Notes: generated by a model from the letters alone, not told the origin. A stretch of 64,000 nucleotides of DNA from Diphasiastrum complanatum (GCA_029204225.1 CM055097.1:54183592-54247591); one strand, 5' to 3'; shown: positions 35,410 to 48,516, counted from the first letter of the stretch. Translations and numbers: made by a program.

Positions 35410-37113
35410 TTATAGGAGCAATAGTTCTCGCCTGATGTAATTTAGATTCCAATCTTCTTCCACCTCAACACACGTCAAAACGACATCGTTGTATATAATT
35501 TTAATATTGTTTCGTTTTGAATGTCCACTGGCTTCTAAGTATTGATCAAGTGACACCCATTTACCTTTATTTTTTTTCCATCTTTGATAATGGAAGCATA
35601 AGCTCAACATGTTGTTTTTCAATTTGATAATGGACGCACATGGAAGACATTTTAATTCTACATTCTATTTTCCCATCTGATCTTTTTTTCCAGCCTTCAT
35701 CCATAAGTTCAGATAATAAACTATCTGATAAATTTTTGCATACAAACATCGTTGGGGTTTTGTTTATTTACAAATTCCAACTTCAATAAAACAATTTTCA
35801 CTTGAGATATTCTTTTGCCCCTTTTCACAATCTTACGGTCACCAAAAGGATCAAAGTATTTATGCCTTGAGTGACAAATTTAGAAATGGAGAAGAATGAA
35901 CCACCTTTTTCTTGTTCTAAACAACAAACAGTGTTGGTACGCCCCCAGCTTCAAGCACAACAAGAAAACAATTTTTTCGTTCCAAACTAGTCTTTCCATC
36001 GTAGGCTTTTGGGCCGTTTTTGTCCGTGTCTGTTTCCAAAGAAATGACACCTTGGTCAAAAAAATCCAAGAACTCCTGTTCTCGGTTGCCCAATGCAGTT
36101 AATAAAGCAAATACTCATTTCGTTAACTGTGAAAAAAGCTTTACAGAATTCCACCAAGAATTCAGCCCAATCACAGTTCTATGGGTTGCACTCTCTTGAG
36201 GCTTGACCCAAAGCACCGACGAAATTCGCTTTTGTTTACTCTGGGATGTTGTGCAACGACAAACGGTTTATCCAGTCAACAACAACTTTCGAGCTTTACT
36301 CACCAGATTTTTGTTTTTAAGCCCAAGCTGTATATCATAATGGCTAATAATCGATTAGATAGATATTGCATTCGGTTTGTCGATTCATATTTAGTCGTTT
36401 CGCATAGATGACCGGTAGGTTGCCAGTTTTTTCAAGCTTAATAGGGAGCAATGTTCCATCAAATAGCTCCTGAGTTAACTTTTCATCTTCATCTAAATCA
36501 CTAAGAAGTGTGATTTCTTTACAAAAGCAAGCTAAAAATCTTATAAAAGAACTTTTAACATAAAGATTCTGTACAAAAAACAAAGTCTTTGCTGCAAAAG
36601 TTCCAAACTGCTAGAATGAATATGTACAAAAGTGCTTATAACGAATTGACTTTCTTCAATCTTGCAGATTGTGTCGAATTTTCACAAAATAGTCAGCAAG
36701 ATTTTGCTCCCAATCCACGTAAAGACTAAAAAGTTCTGGATACGCCATACTTACATTGATGAGCAGTCCAGCTTTATCAAAAGCGCCTATGTCTGCAACA
36801 TCTTTTGTTTTGTACAATTGGAATTGCGATTTTCGCTTCCAAAATTGTCGCTTATTGTTTTCATTTCACAAAAAGTGATATTCTTAAATATGAATGTATT
36901 CTAAGACATACATAGCTGAAGAACCTATGTATAACTCAACTAATCCAAAAGGCTCGACTGTGAATCTCTCCTGAATTATGCCCAAGCAGAGATATCCTCG
37001 ATAGATAACTGGGCCCATAACCAGAGAAAGTCGTCCTTTTCCCATGGTGTCTTCCAATCGTCGAAGGCGATGTCTGCTGCGCCTAGTAGCATCATATAAT
37101 CACACGCCATTGT
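35410..37113 (-). pseudogene. Minus-strand block of broken exon-like frames, unrecognised protein
   Basis: Reading right to left: MACDYMMLLGAADIAFDDW (37113-36978), ERFTVEPFGLVELYIGSS (about 36960), DVADIGAFDKAGLLINVSM (about 36800), ITLLSDLDEDEKLTQELFDG (about 36520), EFLDFFDQGVISLETDTD (about 36070), DPFGDRKIVKRGKR (about 35850) and KGKWVSLDQYLEASG (about 35560). All are on one strand and interrupted by stops and frame changes, for example at an A run near 35575. This looks like one long protein, about 500 aa, in decay. It lies downstream of the gypsy A accessory ORF and may be its continuation, joined through a donor at about 37192 (aaggtaagt on the minus strand). I recognise no family. 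Confidence 0.4.
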
Positions 37114-37208
37114 AATTCAATGTTAAAAGCTTGTGGACACCACTTCCAGAATCGATCAACAAATGCATTGAACCTTTTAGCACTTACCTTCGACTGGTTT
37201 CGACATGG

Positions 37209-38948
37209 TCATTTTGTCCGAGTAGCTGCCGTTGCCATGTCTTGAGTTTGTAACTTGGCAGCTAACTTTTGATCTTCCAGTTGCTGCTTGAGATCAGACA
37301 ACTCCTGTTCAAGCTTGTCGACCTTCGCTACTACCTCCAAGTATTCTGGATGGTCAACAACTCCTGAACAGACAGGAACGGACTTAAGCTGCTGTGTCAG
37401 ATCATCAATTCTCAATAGGGCCTGTAAATATTCATCATGAGAATCTGGCCCACTGCATATCTGGGTGGCTTCAACCGACAACTCCTTCGACTCTGCCAAC
37501 TCTTCTTCGACTAGTGCCTTTTCATCTTCAAGCGGTTGCAAGAACTCGACTCAAAAATTATCTAGCATTTGGCCTTGGAGCTGGTTTAGTTTTGAGAGAT
37601 CTATCGTGATAGAACCTGCATTGCTGCACAAAGCAAGCGCAGTTTTATTCTTTATCCGTGTCGCTTGCTCCTCCTGCAAAAGTTTTTGGAGAGCGACATT
37701 GTCGTTATTCACGATCTGCACCTGGTGTTATAAGAATCAATGGCAATCTGATAATTTGCAACCTTGGCCTCAATCACCTTATTGATTTCCTTCAAAGAAT
37801 CAGCTTCCTTTGTTGCGGTATGAAGCTGTGTTTTGAGGAAACGATTTTGGTCGATTAGCTTGGTGTTGTCTGATGCGAGCAAATCAATCTTCTCATAAGA
37901 CTCTTTGAGAGAGTCTTGAAACTTTCGCTCTACTTCTATCAGGTCCATGATGTTCTTCTGATTATATCTATCAAATTCATATATGTCAGCAACTAAATTC
38001 TTGGCTTTGCTGGTCATGGAAGTGAACCACTGGGGCTGGTTGTCAGGTTCATTATCATCTTCATCAGCTGTCCCAGTGTCGCCTACTGCAGCTACTCGAG
38101 CCTTGTCTGAAGTGTCAGACTGAGTTTCGTCTTCGTCCGAGGTGTTTGAGTTCTTCCATTTTTATGAGGTCAAAGCAAAGATTGGCTTTGTTGATTCAGC
38201 AACAGCAGGTCCATCTGTATCCATGGTAGTGATAGAATCTGTATTTTTCTAGAAGCTACACCATCAACTTCCATAGCAGTTATAGCTGCTACTTGGATTG
38301 GTGGCACAAGTGCTGCTATGGTGGTTGTGGCAGGTGTAGTCAGAAGACTAGATAGGTCGACTGGTGTTGGGGGCAATAGTCTTCCCATCAACAAACTTTT
38401 CTCCTAGTCACTTAAGACTCCAAAATGCTCACACAGATGCGAAACATGCGCTCCTACTGCCAAAAATTTTCTGCTTTTGATCCACCTCAAAATTGCCTTT
38501 ATGCAATGATGCCAAAGCATACAAGATTGCCGGCTAGAGCATCCAATAAATACCCAAAATTTTACATTGAAATAGTAGCATCTACATCTATCAAAAAGAT
38601 AACTTGATTGGCATATTTACAAAACACTTTCAATGTGGCATCCTTGATCATAAAAATTTTATAGCCCTTGGTAGATACGAAGCAGTTGTTCAGAAAATAG
38701 GTGTCTTTAGCCACTACATCTCTGTTTGTAAAAATACTTTTACCATCGAGTGGTAATCCCAGAGCTGTGGAGAACACTTCCTCAGAGACAGAAAAGAACT
38801 TGCCTCGTACACGAACTTTAAAATTCGCATCAGACACTAAGTGGATGGAATTCAGGAACTCAGTACTGACTTCAGAAAGGATAACTAAAGGTTTCACTTT
38901 CAAGCTTTCCAACCTGCATTGATTCAGAAGAGTCTGGATTGATACCAA
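37209..38948 (-). pseudogene. Gypsy A accessory ORF: ALGLP domain plus coiled coil
   Basis: Begins at about 38948. VSTEFLNSIHLVSDANFKVR, FSTALGLPLDGKSIF and a stretch up to about 38562 match the start of the gypsy B accessory ORF (62.1 kb). GYLLDALAGNLVCFGIIA after a stop matches GYLLRALNGEPIAFRLIA there. Then come a Thr/Pro-rich linker (about 38350) and long heptad-rich stretches (38017-37709 and 37541-37209; LEQELSDLKQQLEDQK). The pattern VRG..FS......LGLP recalls the domain called putative plant transposon protein in databases. Several stops and shifts break it. It sits about 1.1 kb after the pol stop of gypsy A, on the same strand. Confidence 0.6.
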
Positions 38949-39329
38949 CCGGATTTCTGCACGTGCTTTTCAGGTAATAGAAGGATCCAGAAGTCATTTT
39001 GTCGAATAATTGATGAAAGTTTCACAGATTGCAACAGGTCGGAATAGAATACTTGATTGAAAAGATAGTGATCGTAAGTAATGTAAGAAAGCATAAAAAT
39101 CACAAGAAGAAAGTGTGAGGAGAAAAAATAAAAATGACTATGATATGCATTGGCGGTGTGGAGAGGATGACGATGTGTCATGATGATGTGACATCTGTCA
39201 TTTCCATTATTAATGACGTGCATGGCTCATAGTTTCATAATATGATATGATAGATCAGTCTTGATGATGGTAAGACCAATTATAAATGGAAATAATAAAA
39301 AGAAATTGAAAATAAATCTGTTTTTATGT

Positions 39330-39990
39330 GTAAGCATAAATACGTGGGAGTAATGATGACAACGTAGCCATCATCTTAAATAGATGGATACAAAAAAAAT
39401 CTGTAGAAAGATTTTCGAAAGATTTTTGAAAATATGCTAGAAAGATTTTAAAAATATTCTCAAAAATGATCCACAAAACTTCTAACAAGTTTTTTTTAAA
39501 AAATTTGGTGAGTCTCAAAAGATTCTCAAAAATATGCTAGAAAGGTTTTAGAAAGATTCTCAAAAACCTCTTGAAAGATTTTGGAAGGAGTCTAGAAAGA
39601 TTCTTGAAAGTTCCTCAAAAAGATTCCAAAAAAGTCTTGAAAACTCTTCGAAAAGAATCTCAAAAAGATTCTAGAAAAGATGATAAAAAAAACTTGCAAG
39701 AAAATCTTGTAAAAGATTTTTAGTAAGATGCTAGAAAAATTCCTGAAATATTCTCAGAAATAAAGATATAGTAGAAAAATTCTCAAAAAATTAGAAAAAT
39801 ATGCTAGAAAAATTGGAGAAAACTATAGTAGAAAATTTCTCAGAAAATGGGAGAAAGATGTTAGAAAATTTCTCGAAAAGTTGGAGAAAAATTCTAGAAA
39901 AATACTAGAAAGAGAATGTTAGAAAAAAATTCAAACAATTCTAGAAAAGATAAGAGAAAAGTCGCGAAAAATTCTAGAAAGATCCTAGAA
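39330..39990 (-). repeat. Degenerate ttctagaaaga repeat spacer of gypsy A
   Basis: About 650 bases made of short variants of ttctagaaagat and ttctcaaaaa on the plus strand. They fill the gap between the pol stop (40020) and the accessory ORF. No coding potential. A spacer of similar size and T/A-rich repeat type lies at the same place in gypsy B. Confidence 0.7.
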
Positions 39991-40019
39991 AAGAATGAGA
40001 AAAAGAAAAAAAAATTTGG

Positions 40020-42000
40020 TCAAAGATAATATTTCTTGAGTCTGGACCCATTAATTCGTGTCAATAATAGTTCGCCTTCAACTGATTGGAGTTGAACAGA
40101 ACCATTCTTGAATACCTCTATAACTTTATAAGGTCTGAGCCATCTCATATGAAGTTTTTCAAAAACCTTTTGATGTCGACTATCATAGATCAGCGCAAAG
40201 TCATCAACTTTAAGATCACTTTTCTTGATATGACTATCATATTTTTTCTTTCGTTGTTTCTGGATTTCCTCCTTGAATTCTTGTGAATTTGCACGAGCTT
40301 CAGATGGTTCTTCAATAGTCGTCAATCCTTCGTTAATACATTCTACATCTGTTCGTTGAGCTTGAATACGAAAAGTTGTCACCTCAAATTCAATAGGTAA
40401 AATAGGATGCATACCATAAGTAAGAAAATATGGTATTTGCTTCATCGTGATCTTCTATGTGTTTCAATAAGCCCAGTGAACTGAAGGTAATTTTTGATCT
40501 CAATCAGTCGCATGTGCAATTGTAATCTTATTCAGAATCTTACATAATATTCCATTTGCTCTCTCAGTCAACCCGTTTGCTTTTGGATTATAAGGGGTTG
40601 TCTTTCTGTGTTTAATCAGAAAATACGTTGTCAGCAGCCGTATTGTGTCATTTAGAAAATGTGTACCACGGTCACTAACTAGTTCAAGAGGACAGCCATA
40701 TCTTGTGATTATAGATTCGAATAAGAATGTTGTGACAATTTTCGCATCGTTTTGTTTCATCGCTTCTGCTTCAACGTTCTTTGTAGCATAATCCGTTGCA
40801 ACAAGAATATAATGACACTTAGTATGTTGAGTCACGGGTTTGATTGGACCGACAAAGTCAATCTCCCACTTCTCAAATGGTGCAAGAGGTAGGATTGGTG
40901 TCAATGGCCAATTCATTGCTTTTGTTGGCTTTCCAGATCTCTGGCATGGATCACACGGATGTATATAATTTGATACATCCTTGAACATAGTTGGCCACTA
41001 GTATTTGGCAATCAAAATTTTACTAACAGTGTTCTTTAAAACAAAGTGTCCGCTAGCATCCTCTGAATGGAAGGCTTGTACGACCTTTTTAATATCTTCG
41101 ATTTCAAGACATCTTCTTAGTTGATGATCAGCACCAAGCTTGTACAGGACATTGTTAATAATAGTATAAGGTGCTACCTTATATTGAAAAACTATCTTTT
41201 GCTCCAAATCATATCCATCCGGATATATCTGATCCTCAAGATAAGTAATGATATCAGAATATAACGAATTCGTAGATGAAATTTTGAATAAGTTTTCGTC
41301 TGGAAAATCATCATCAATTGATTTTTCAACTTTTTTCGTGTTGAGTCACGATAGATAATCAGCATTCATATGATATTTTCCCTGGCGAAGTTCTACTTGA
41401 TAAGTAAATGAATTCCTGTAGAAGTAGAACCCCATTGAACAATTTGTCCTGATAAATCTGGTTTATTCACGAGATACTTTAAAGCATAGTAATCAATATG
41501 GAAAATAAAAGCATATCCCAATAAATAATGTCAAAATTTCTTAACAGTAAAAATCATTCCGAGTGTTTCCCTTTCTATAGTCGAATAATTCTTCTCCGAG
41601 GCAGTTAGCTGTTGACTTGCATAGTATATGGGATGGTCTTTCTTCTGATCTTCCTTATGGCTCAGACAGATGCCAATAGCAAATGCAGAAACATCAACAT
41701 AACTATGAAATAGAATAGCCCAATTGGGTGGTCTCAGAATAGGAGCATTGAACAACCTTTGCTTAAGTTCTTCAAACGCTTTCTGCTGTTCATTCGTCCA
41801 CAAGTATTCCACTTATTTTTTGAGTAGATGCATAAGAGCAGCAGCACTAGAGGCATGATTTTAGATAAATCTCCAATAGTAGCCGACATGTTCTAAGAAA
41901 GCTCTTAATTCACGTAGATTTGTTGGTATCATGAGGTTTTTTATAAGTTCGACTTTATCTTTATCAATCTCTATTCTGTAGGAATTTGGTGGGCCTTCAA
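40020..42000 (-). pseudogene. Gypsy A reverse transcriptase end, RNase H and integrase
   Basis: From right to left: IPTNLRELRAF (end of RT), the RNase H region (KAFEELKQRLF, ASEKNYSTIERETLGMI, about 41810-41530), zinc-binding FHSEDASGHF (about 41070) with CDPCQRSGK (about 40940), and the integrase core WEIDFVGPIKP, LVSDRGTHF and NGLTERANG with all three acidic residues (40988-40500). The C-terminal region then ends NGSRLKKYYL (40020). Stops lie in the coding frame near 40499, 40457 and 40448 and inside RNase H. The order RT-RH-IN defines Ty3/gypsy. Close to gypsy B throughout, but clearly a different element. This is the 3' half of a pol whose 5' half is at 53.2-53.9 kb. Confidence 0.88.
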
Positions 42001-42338
42001 TGGATACAACTTAGCCTTTCTGGTTCAAAGGTTGCACTGTGGTGCAACTTAACCTTTCTAGTTCAGAGGTTGCACCAAAATCATGGAGCCTTTTGCCCCC
42101 GTGAGCCGTGTTTCGGGATCTTGTCCCCGAATGCCTAGCTGCCCATGAATCCAAGTGCTCCCCCTTACCCGCAAATAGGGGACATTAAACACTTAGACAT
42201 TTATCACTTATATCCACTTTGAATAAAGTCCCACTTCTACTTATGGGATTTCTTTGAGCGTGGACTGTGGCTCCACTTTGCCATTCCAACACTCCCCCTC
42301 AAAGTCGGGCACAGGTCACGTAGCCTGCTCTGATACCA
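42001..42338 (-). mobile_element. Short LTR-element module: PBS, short gap, PPT, LTR-like start
   Basis: Read on the minus strand: TGGTATCAGAGC (42338-42327), then about 30 bases, then a G-rich tract gagggggag and TGTTGGAATGGC (about 42290), then about 290 bases up to the gypsy A break. A PBS directly followed by a PPT and a TG start is the layout of a very short or internally deleted copia-type element. Within it, ttcaaaggttgcac and ttcagaggttgcac (about 42030 and 42065) are a local duplication. Confidence 0.5.
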
Positions 42339-42987
42339 TGTAGGAAATGCGCAACAGCATTCCCGAACGCCAAACAATTCAGGTGGATTTCAGATATGAT
42401 TGCTAGTCACTGCCAGTTGTATCATTCCTACAGTCCTCGAGAATTACGTAGATAGACACTATTGATCTACGTTTTGATTAACACAGCATTCAACAAAATT
42501 CAACCAATGTGCGAAATTGATAAAATGAGTGAATGAGATACGCAAATGATGGCGAACAACAATTCATTTAAGATCAGACATGATGAGAGTGATATGTGTG
42601 TAATGGCTACAATATCATCTATAGATCTTCTCATTTTTCATGCGCTGTATGATAGACCCAACAACGCATTGGCATGAGAGAAGCGGCGTTCTCCCACGAG
42701 TAATGTCTCACTTACTAGGGAACTTCTTGGATCTATGTGGATCTTGCTTACAAAACTTGTCTCGGTCACAGACAGACTTCTATTTTGTATTCTGTCTATC
42801 TATCTTGCTTGCTAGCATTAGACTAGTTATATTATGCATCAACCAGAAGGTATATAGTCGCACTGGAGTGATTAAACATCTACAACTAATCATGAATTAC
42901 AAGAGTGGTAGATTAGTCACGACTTAGAGTGCATATGTTGATGTCATGATATCAGATCAAATATCTGTACTTCTTGGTACCTACATG
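42339..42987 (-). repeat. Copia 3 LTR, inverted copy, outer piece
   Basis: Reverse complement of the right LTR at 52.5-53.18 kb, with about 8-15 percent divergence by eye in sampled stretches. The complement of a Met-type PBS lies just outside it at 42327-42338, so this LTR points left. The rest of the same LTR is at 49305-49579; copia 2 was inserted between. Confidence 0.8.
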
Positions 42988-43774
42988 TGTTAAAATTGAA
43001 AAACAATCCATATTGATTTCTTGGCTTGCTACAAATGTTGTACCATGCAAGTATGTAGCTTATTAATGCAAAATGCCAAGTTTGGCCTACATAGAACTTG
43101 AGCTACATGGTTATGTATTATCTAGTTTGATAAATGCAACTTGCACATAGTTTGTAGACATAGAATTAGCATGATTATGCTTGTAGAAACTCATGGCAAC
43201 TCACATGCATTAAATGTAAGTGATCCATAGTGACATGCAAGGCATGCACAAAGTTTAATGGACTCATGCATGATGATTTGGACATTTCTAGTTAGATCTA
43301 GTACATTTGTAAAAAGTTGGTAGAATTTCATGCATGACAAGTGACAAATGTCACATAGACTCTAGATGTCATTTTTGAGTGGATAGATATGGTTCTACCT
43401 CGAGCTACCTCAAACTTCATAAATATGTGTAGCTCTCCACACAATCAATAATGAAGAACCAAAGTTTTGTAACTATCTCATGCCATTTTGGATCTAAACA
43501 AATATTGCTTGTTATCTCTCTAGCTCTCTCTCTCTCTCTAACTCGTGTTGAGGCTAATGCTCATACATTGAAATCTTGTATTTTTATTCATTCTTTGATT
43601 CATTGCTATTATATTCTGTTGATTAGCATGCTAGATTGTGGATTAGCCATTTCTTTTGAACTAGATTTTGTTGATCAATCTAGAATCAGGTTATAGTGCC
43701 AATCACAAAGCTTAATTAAGATCAGTCACTCTTGTGGACATTCCCCACACGTGTGAATTTTGGAAATTTTGTCA
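42988..43774 (+). repeat. Copia 2 5' LTR
   Basis: 787 bp, from TGTTAAAATT to TTTGTCA. It contains a CT microsatellite and, 20 bases before its end, CACACGTGTG (43746-43755). Confidence 0.93.
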
Positions 43775-43787
43775 TGGTATCAGAGCC
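43775..43787 (+). promoter_or_regulatory. Copia 2 primer binding site, initiator Met tRNA type
   Basis: TGGTATCAGAGCC directly abuts the 5' LTR; identical to the copia 1 site. Confidence 0.93.
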
Positions 43788-44528
43788 ACATTAAGCTTTG
43801 CATGCTAACAACTTTGATTGTACAAGAAACTGAGAGCTAAATCAAGCAAAAAAGCAGTTTTGCACTTTTTCTAACCTTTCTCTGAAGTGTATTTGGATCA
43901 AATCGGACTTGAACTGAATTTTTAGACCTGAATTGAGGAAGTACGGAATTCTGAAATTCCGCACGTGTGAAAATCAGAGTTTTTCAGTCCCTTTGTTCTC
44001 CTTACTTATAGATCCAAAGATAGCAGTCTTATAGCTTGATGGAAAGCATTTAATCTGTACTTTCCATAGAAATTGAAATCAAATCAATCTGATGTGTCTA
44101 GCAAGACCTATAAGCTCTTAAAGAGGATAGGGATAGGTCCAAAATCCAAGTGACAGCATTTTGATTTGATTCAATTATACTTTGTTGTGAATTCATTATT
44201 TTGAGCATCCAACACAAGAAACTATAGATCAAGACTGAGTTTGAAGTATTTGAACACCCTTTGAGCCTTCTGTTCTTTTGAAGCATTTCACACGTGCCAA
44301 AAGTAGAACTCAAACCAGCCAAAGTGTCTCAAACCACTTTTTGTGTCTGATCTAGAAAACTTGTCTTGTGGAATATTTGAAATTCATCTCAAATATAGTT
44401 GCAAGTGTTTCACATAGGAAGGTAGTTCAACCTTGAAAATACCTATAGTGAAGAGAGCAACAATTCTAAGTCTGATAGGAACAAGCTCAAACATATCTCA
44501 ATCCAATAACTAAGAAGTCTTCATTATA

Positions 44529-47018
44529 ATGGCATCTCAGGGAGGATATCTTCTAGAAGCTAGTGAAAGACTAAACACTTCTAATTACTCAATTTGGAAG
44601 TTAAGAATGGAGTCTGTTTTGATTCTCCAGGATGTTATGGATATTGTGCTTGGTGTTGAGGAGGAGCCTCAAGCACAGGTTGAAATTCCTAAATATAAGA
44701 AGAGAGCTAGAATGGCTCTACATTTCATTAAGGTGAATGTATCTAATGAAATTTTGAGAGAGATAGGATCTTGCACTACAGCCAAAGAAGCTTAGGATGC
44801 ACTAAAAACCATCTATGAAGCTAAGAATACTTCTAGAATACTCACTCTTAGGAATCATATTTTCCAAAGTTTCCAAAGAAGTAAAGAGAGTGCATCTAAC
44901 TATGTCTTGAGAGTTAAAGATTTACATAGAGAGCTTTCCTGTGTTGGTGTTACCATTAACCAATTTGAGCTAGTTTAAGTCATACTGAATGGCTTGAGAG
45001 ATGACTATGATAATCTTGTTCAGTCTTTTGCTCTTAAGGAGGAGTTACCTAATCTAGAAACTCTCCAAGGAATTCTTATTTTTGAAGAATCTAGACAAAG
45101 CTATAAACTCTCCAGGATGAACAAACTTGAACATGGTGGAAGTGACAAAGCCCTCTTTGTCAAAGGCAAGCAGAAAGGAGGGAGTAAGAACCAATTCTCT
45201 CAAGCATACAACAAAGACAAAGCCAAAGATCGAGATCAAGATGGTGAAGAGGATGAAACATCTCATCCCTCTAACTCAAAAACCAAGAAGAATAAAGTGA
45301 AGTGCTTCTTCTGTGGCAAAAAGGGGCACTATGCCTCTAATTGCTTTAAGAAGAAAAACCAACTCAAGCAAACTAATCTCTCCAAAGATATTGAAGAAGA
45401 TTCTGTTGCAAGTGATGGAGAAGGATCACTTATGGTGTCCAATTTTTCTTCATCACCTTTCAAGAAAGATGGAGCTTGGTACATAGACAGTGGAGCCTCT
45501 TCACATATGTGTTGTTCAAAGGAGTCATTTGACTCAATCTTACCTTTCAAAGGACTCAAGAGATCTATTTACACATCTAATGATCATGAGTTTCCAATAG
45601 AAGGAATTGGCAACATTGCATTGAAACTTGCTTCTTCAAAAGTTCTTGCACTTTCTAATGTTCTTTTCATTCCAAAACTTACAAAGAACTTAATTAGTGT
45701 GGGAAAGTTGTTTGTTAATGGTTGTGATGTAAAGTTCAACTCCAATACTTGTTTTATCAAGAGAAAAGATGAGATCCTTGTTGATGGAACTAGATGTGGT
45801 GGAAGTTTTAAGTTGAATTCTTATGAGAATGCAAACCTTTGTGAAGCTGATTTGTTATCTATGGAGGAGCTATGGCATAGAAGGTTGGGACATCCTAACT
45901 TTACATCTATGTCTTCTATGGTTAAGAAGGAGAAGGCTTTTGGTCTTCCAAAATTTCTTTCTAAAGATTTCAAGCCTTGTGAGGCTTGTGCCATTGCAAA
46001 GTCACACCGAAAGCCATATCAAAAATCTTTTATAAAGACTACTTATCCATTGGAACTCATACATTCTGATGTACATTTTTTCTCTTCTAAAAGTATTGGT
46101 GGTGCAACATGTTTCGTCACCTTTATTGATGACTTTCCTAGATACACTTGGTTGTATCTACTTTCTTCAAAGGCTATGGTTTTTTATCACTTCCTTATCT
46201 TCAAAGCTTATGTAGAAAAACAGTTTTCTTGCAAAGTTAAAGCTTTAAGATGTGATGGAGGAGGTGAATATATCTCCAACAAGTTTCATAATTATTGTGA
46301 AGGTGAAGGAATAAAGAGAGAATTTTCTTGTGCCTATTCTCCATCCCAAAATGGAGTAGCTGAGAGGAAAAACAGATCTTTATGTAAATGTGCTAAAGCA
46401 AATCGAGTAGCAGCTTCTTTGCCTATTAAATATTGGGGTGAAGCTATAAATTGTGCAAACTATTTGTGCAATAGATTACCTCAAAATGCTCTTGCTGGAA
46501 AAACACCTTTTGAAGTCTTGTTTCAGAAAAAACCTAAGGTAGATCACCTTAGAGTTTTTGGTTGTACTTGCTTTGTTAATATGCCCTTGGAAACAAGGAA
46601 AAGAGATGAACCTAATTCTGTTAAAGGGATCATGGTTGGATATGCATCCAACAAGAAAGCTTATAGGATCTATGTTCCCTCTACCTCAACTACAATTGAG
46701 AGTAGAGATGCGATATTCCATGAAGATCAAAAATACACTCTTGAGAAGGCCGAGTTCAAAGATTCTCACAAAGATACTCCAATCATCACCCTTGAAGATC
46801 ATCATGGAGAGATGGGGCCGAGATTTGAGGAGGAGTCACCTCGCATTTTTTCACCAAGGAGATCTCAAAGAGAAAGATCCGAGCCTAGAAGGCTTACCTA
46901 TGAAGATAGAAGAAAGCAAGTGGAAATCAGCCCACTAATTGTGCCTATTTTATTTCTCATGAGGAGCCGAAGGATGTATATGATGCTATCAACTCAAAGG
47001 AATGGTACCTTGCCATGA
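44529..47018 (+). pseudogene. Copia 2 Gag-protease-integrase
   Basis: ATG 44529 gives MASQGGYLLEASERLN. The same frame continues past TAG 44793-44795 (Trp expected) and TAA 44977-44979 (Gln expected) to 47018. Features: CCHC knuckle CFFCGKKGHYASNC (about 45305), intact protease motif WYIDSGASSHM, the zinc region LWHRRLGHPNF with CEAC, and the integrase acidic residues in HSDV, RCDGGGEY and NGVAERKNR. At about 46935 the reading must change frame (YFISHEEPKDVYDA lies in another frame). The active-site DSG is kept, unlike in copia 1. Confidence 0.9.
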
Positions 47019-48499
47019 AGAAAGAATATGATGCTTTGATGGCCAATAATACATGGGAGCTTGTGGATCTTCCATCCAACAAGCATACCATTTGTTGCAA
47101 ATGGGTTTTTTGAGTCAAGTATAATCAAGATGGCACAATCAACAAGTACAAGGCTAGGCTTTGTGCTAAAGGATTTGCTCAAGTATATAGACTTGATTAT
47201 GAGGAGACCTTTGCCCCATTTGCAAAGATGGTGTCAATTAAAATCATAATTTCTCTTGCTTTTTTTTTCAATTGGCAAATTCTTCAACTAGATACTTCTA
47301 ATGCATTTCTAAATGGCTATCTAGAAGAAGAGATCTATATGGATCAACCTATTGGGTTCATCCATAATGAGGGAAAAGTTTTCTTTCTCTTCAAAAGTTT
47401 ATATGGATTAAAGCAAGCTCCAAGGTCATGGTATTCTCGACTTAACACCTTTCTTGAGTCACTAGGATTTAATCTTAGTAACTATAATCCTTCCTTATAT
47501 GTCAAGTTTTTTGATAAAGATATTGTCATCCTTCTCATTTATGTTGATGATATCATTCTGACAGGAAGTTGTATCAAGTTAGTTGAGGAAACCAAGATTG
47601 CACTTGGAAAAGAGTTCAAGATGCAAGATCTTGGAAAAATTCACTACATTCTAGGATTAGAGATTGACTTTCTTAAAGATAAAGCTTTTATATGTCAATC
47701 TAAGTATGCTCTTTCAATGTTAAAAAAGTTCAATATGTTGAATTGTAAGAGTATAAAAACACCTATGGAGCAAAATGTAAAGGACTCTAACAAAGGTGAT
47801 GAAAGATCCTTCGAGGACATCACACTTTTTAGAAGTCTTATAGGCTCCTTAATTTGGCTCACAATAACTAGACCTGACATAAGCTTTAGTGTTCATAAGT
47901 GAGGGGCTATGCAAAATCCTTTAGTTTATCATTGGAAAAAGGCCAAGAGAGTGCTTAGATATATATCTTCAACTTTTGATTTTGGTTTATTGTATAAAAG
48001 TGAAGATCTTCCAATTATTGGTTATTCTGACTCGGATTTTGCAAGTGATAGAGCAGATCAAAAATCTACAAGTGCTTATGTCATATATCTTGGAGGAAAC
48101 TTGATATCTTGGCTTTCCAAAAAACAAGATACTGTATCACTCTCATCATGTGAAGCTGAGTACGCACTCACTACAACAACAAAGGAAGTGCTTTGGATCA
48201 AGAGGTTACTAGTGTAGCTAAAGATAATTATGGAAGAAAATATACCTATGATCATGTGTGACAACATTTCAGCTCAAGCCCTTGCCAACAACCCAATATT
48301 CCATGCAAGGAGCAAGCATATCAAAATTGCACATCACTTCGTGAGAGAGAAGCTCATTGGAGGTGAAAGCAAATTGGAGCACATCGACATATCATCTTGC
48401 ATTGCAGATATGCCCACCAAACCTTTGAGCAACAGTTCCTTCAACAAGCATAGAGCCAACCTTGGAGTTATACCAAGATCCATGTTCAAATCAATATAG
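46940..48499 (+). pseudogene. Copia 2 reverse transcriptase-RNase H
   Basis: Starts in the new frame with AYFISHEEPKD, has a TGA after KWVF at about 47112 (Arg expected), then LDTSNAFLNGYLEEE, LYGLKQAPRSWYSR and catalytic LIYVDDIILTG. A TGA at 47900-47902 and a TAG at 48215-48217 interrupt RNase H (YSDSDFASD, SSCEAEYALT), and the frame ends at 48499 after the typical HARSKHIKIAHHFVREKL. The PPT (aggaggag) follows at 48509-48516. Confidence 0.9.
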
Positions 48500-48516
48500 A
48501 TCATTTTTAGGAGGAG

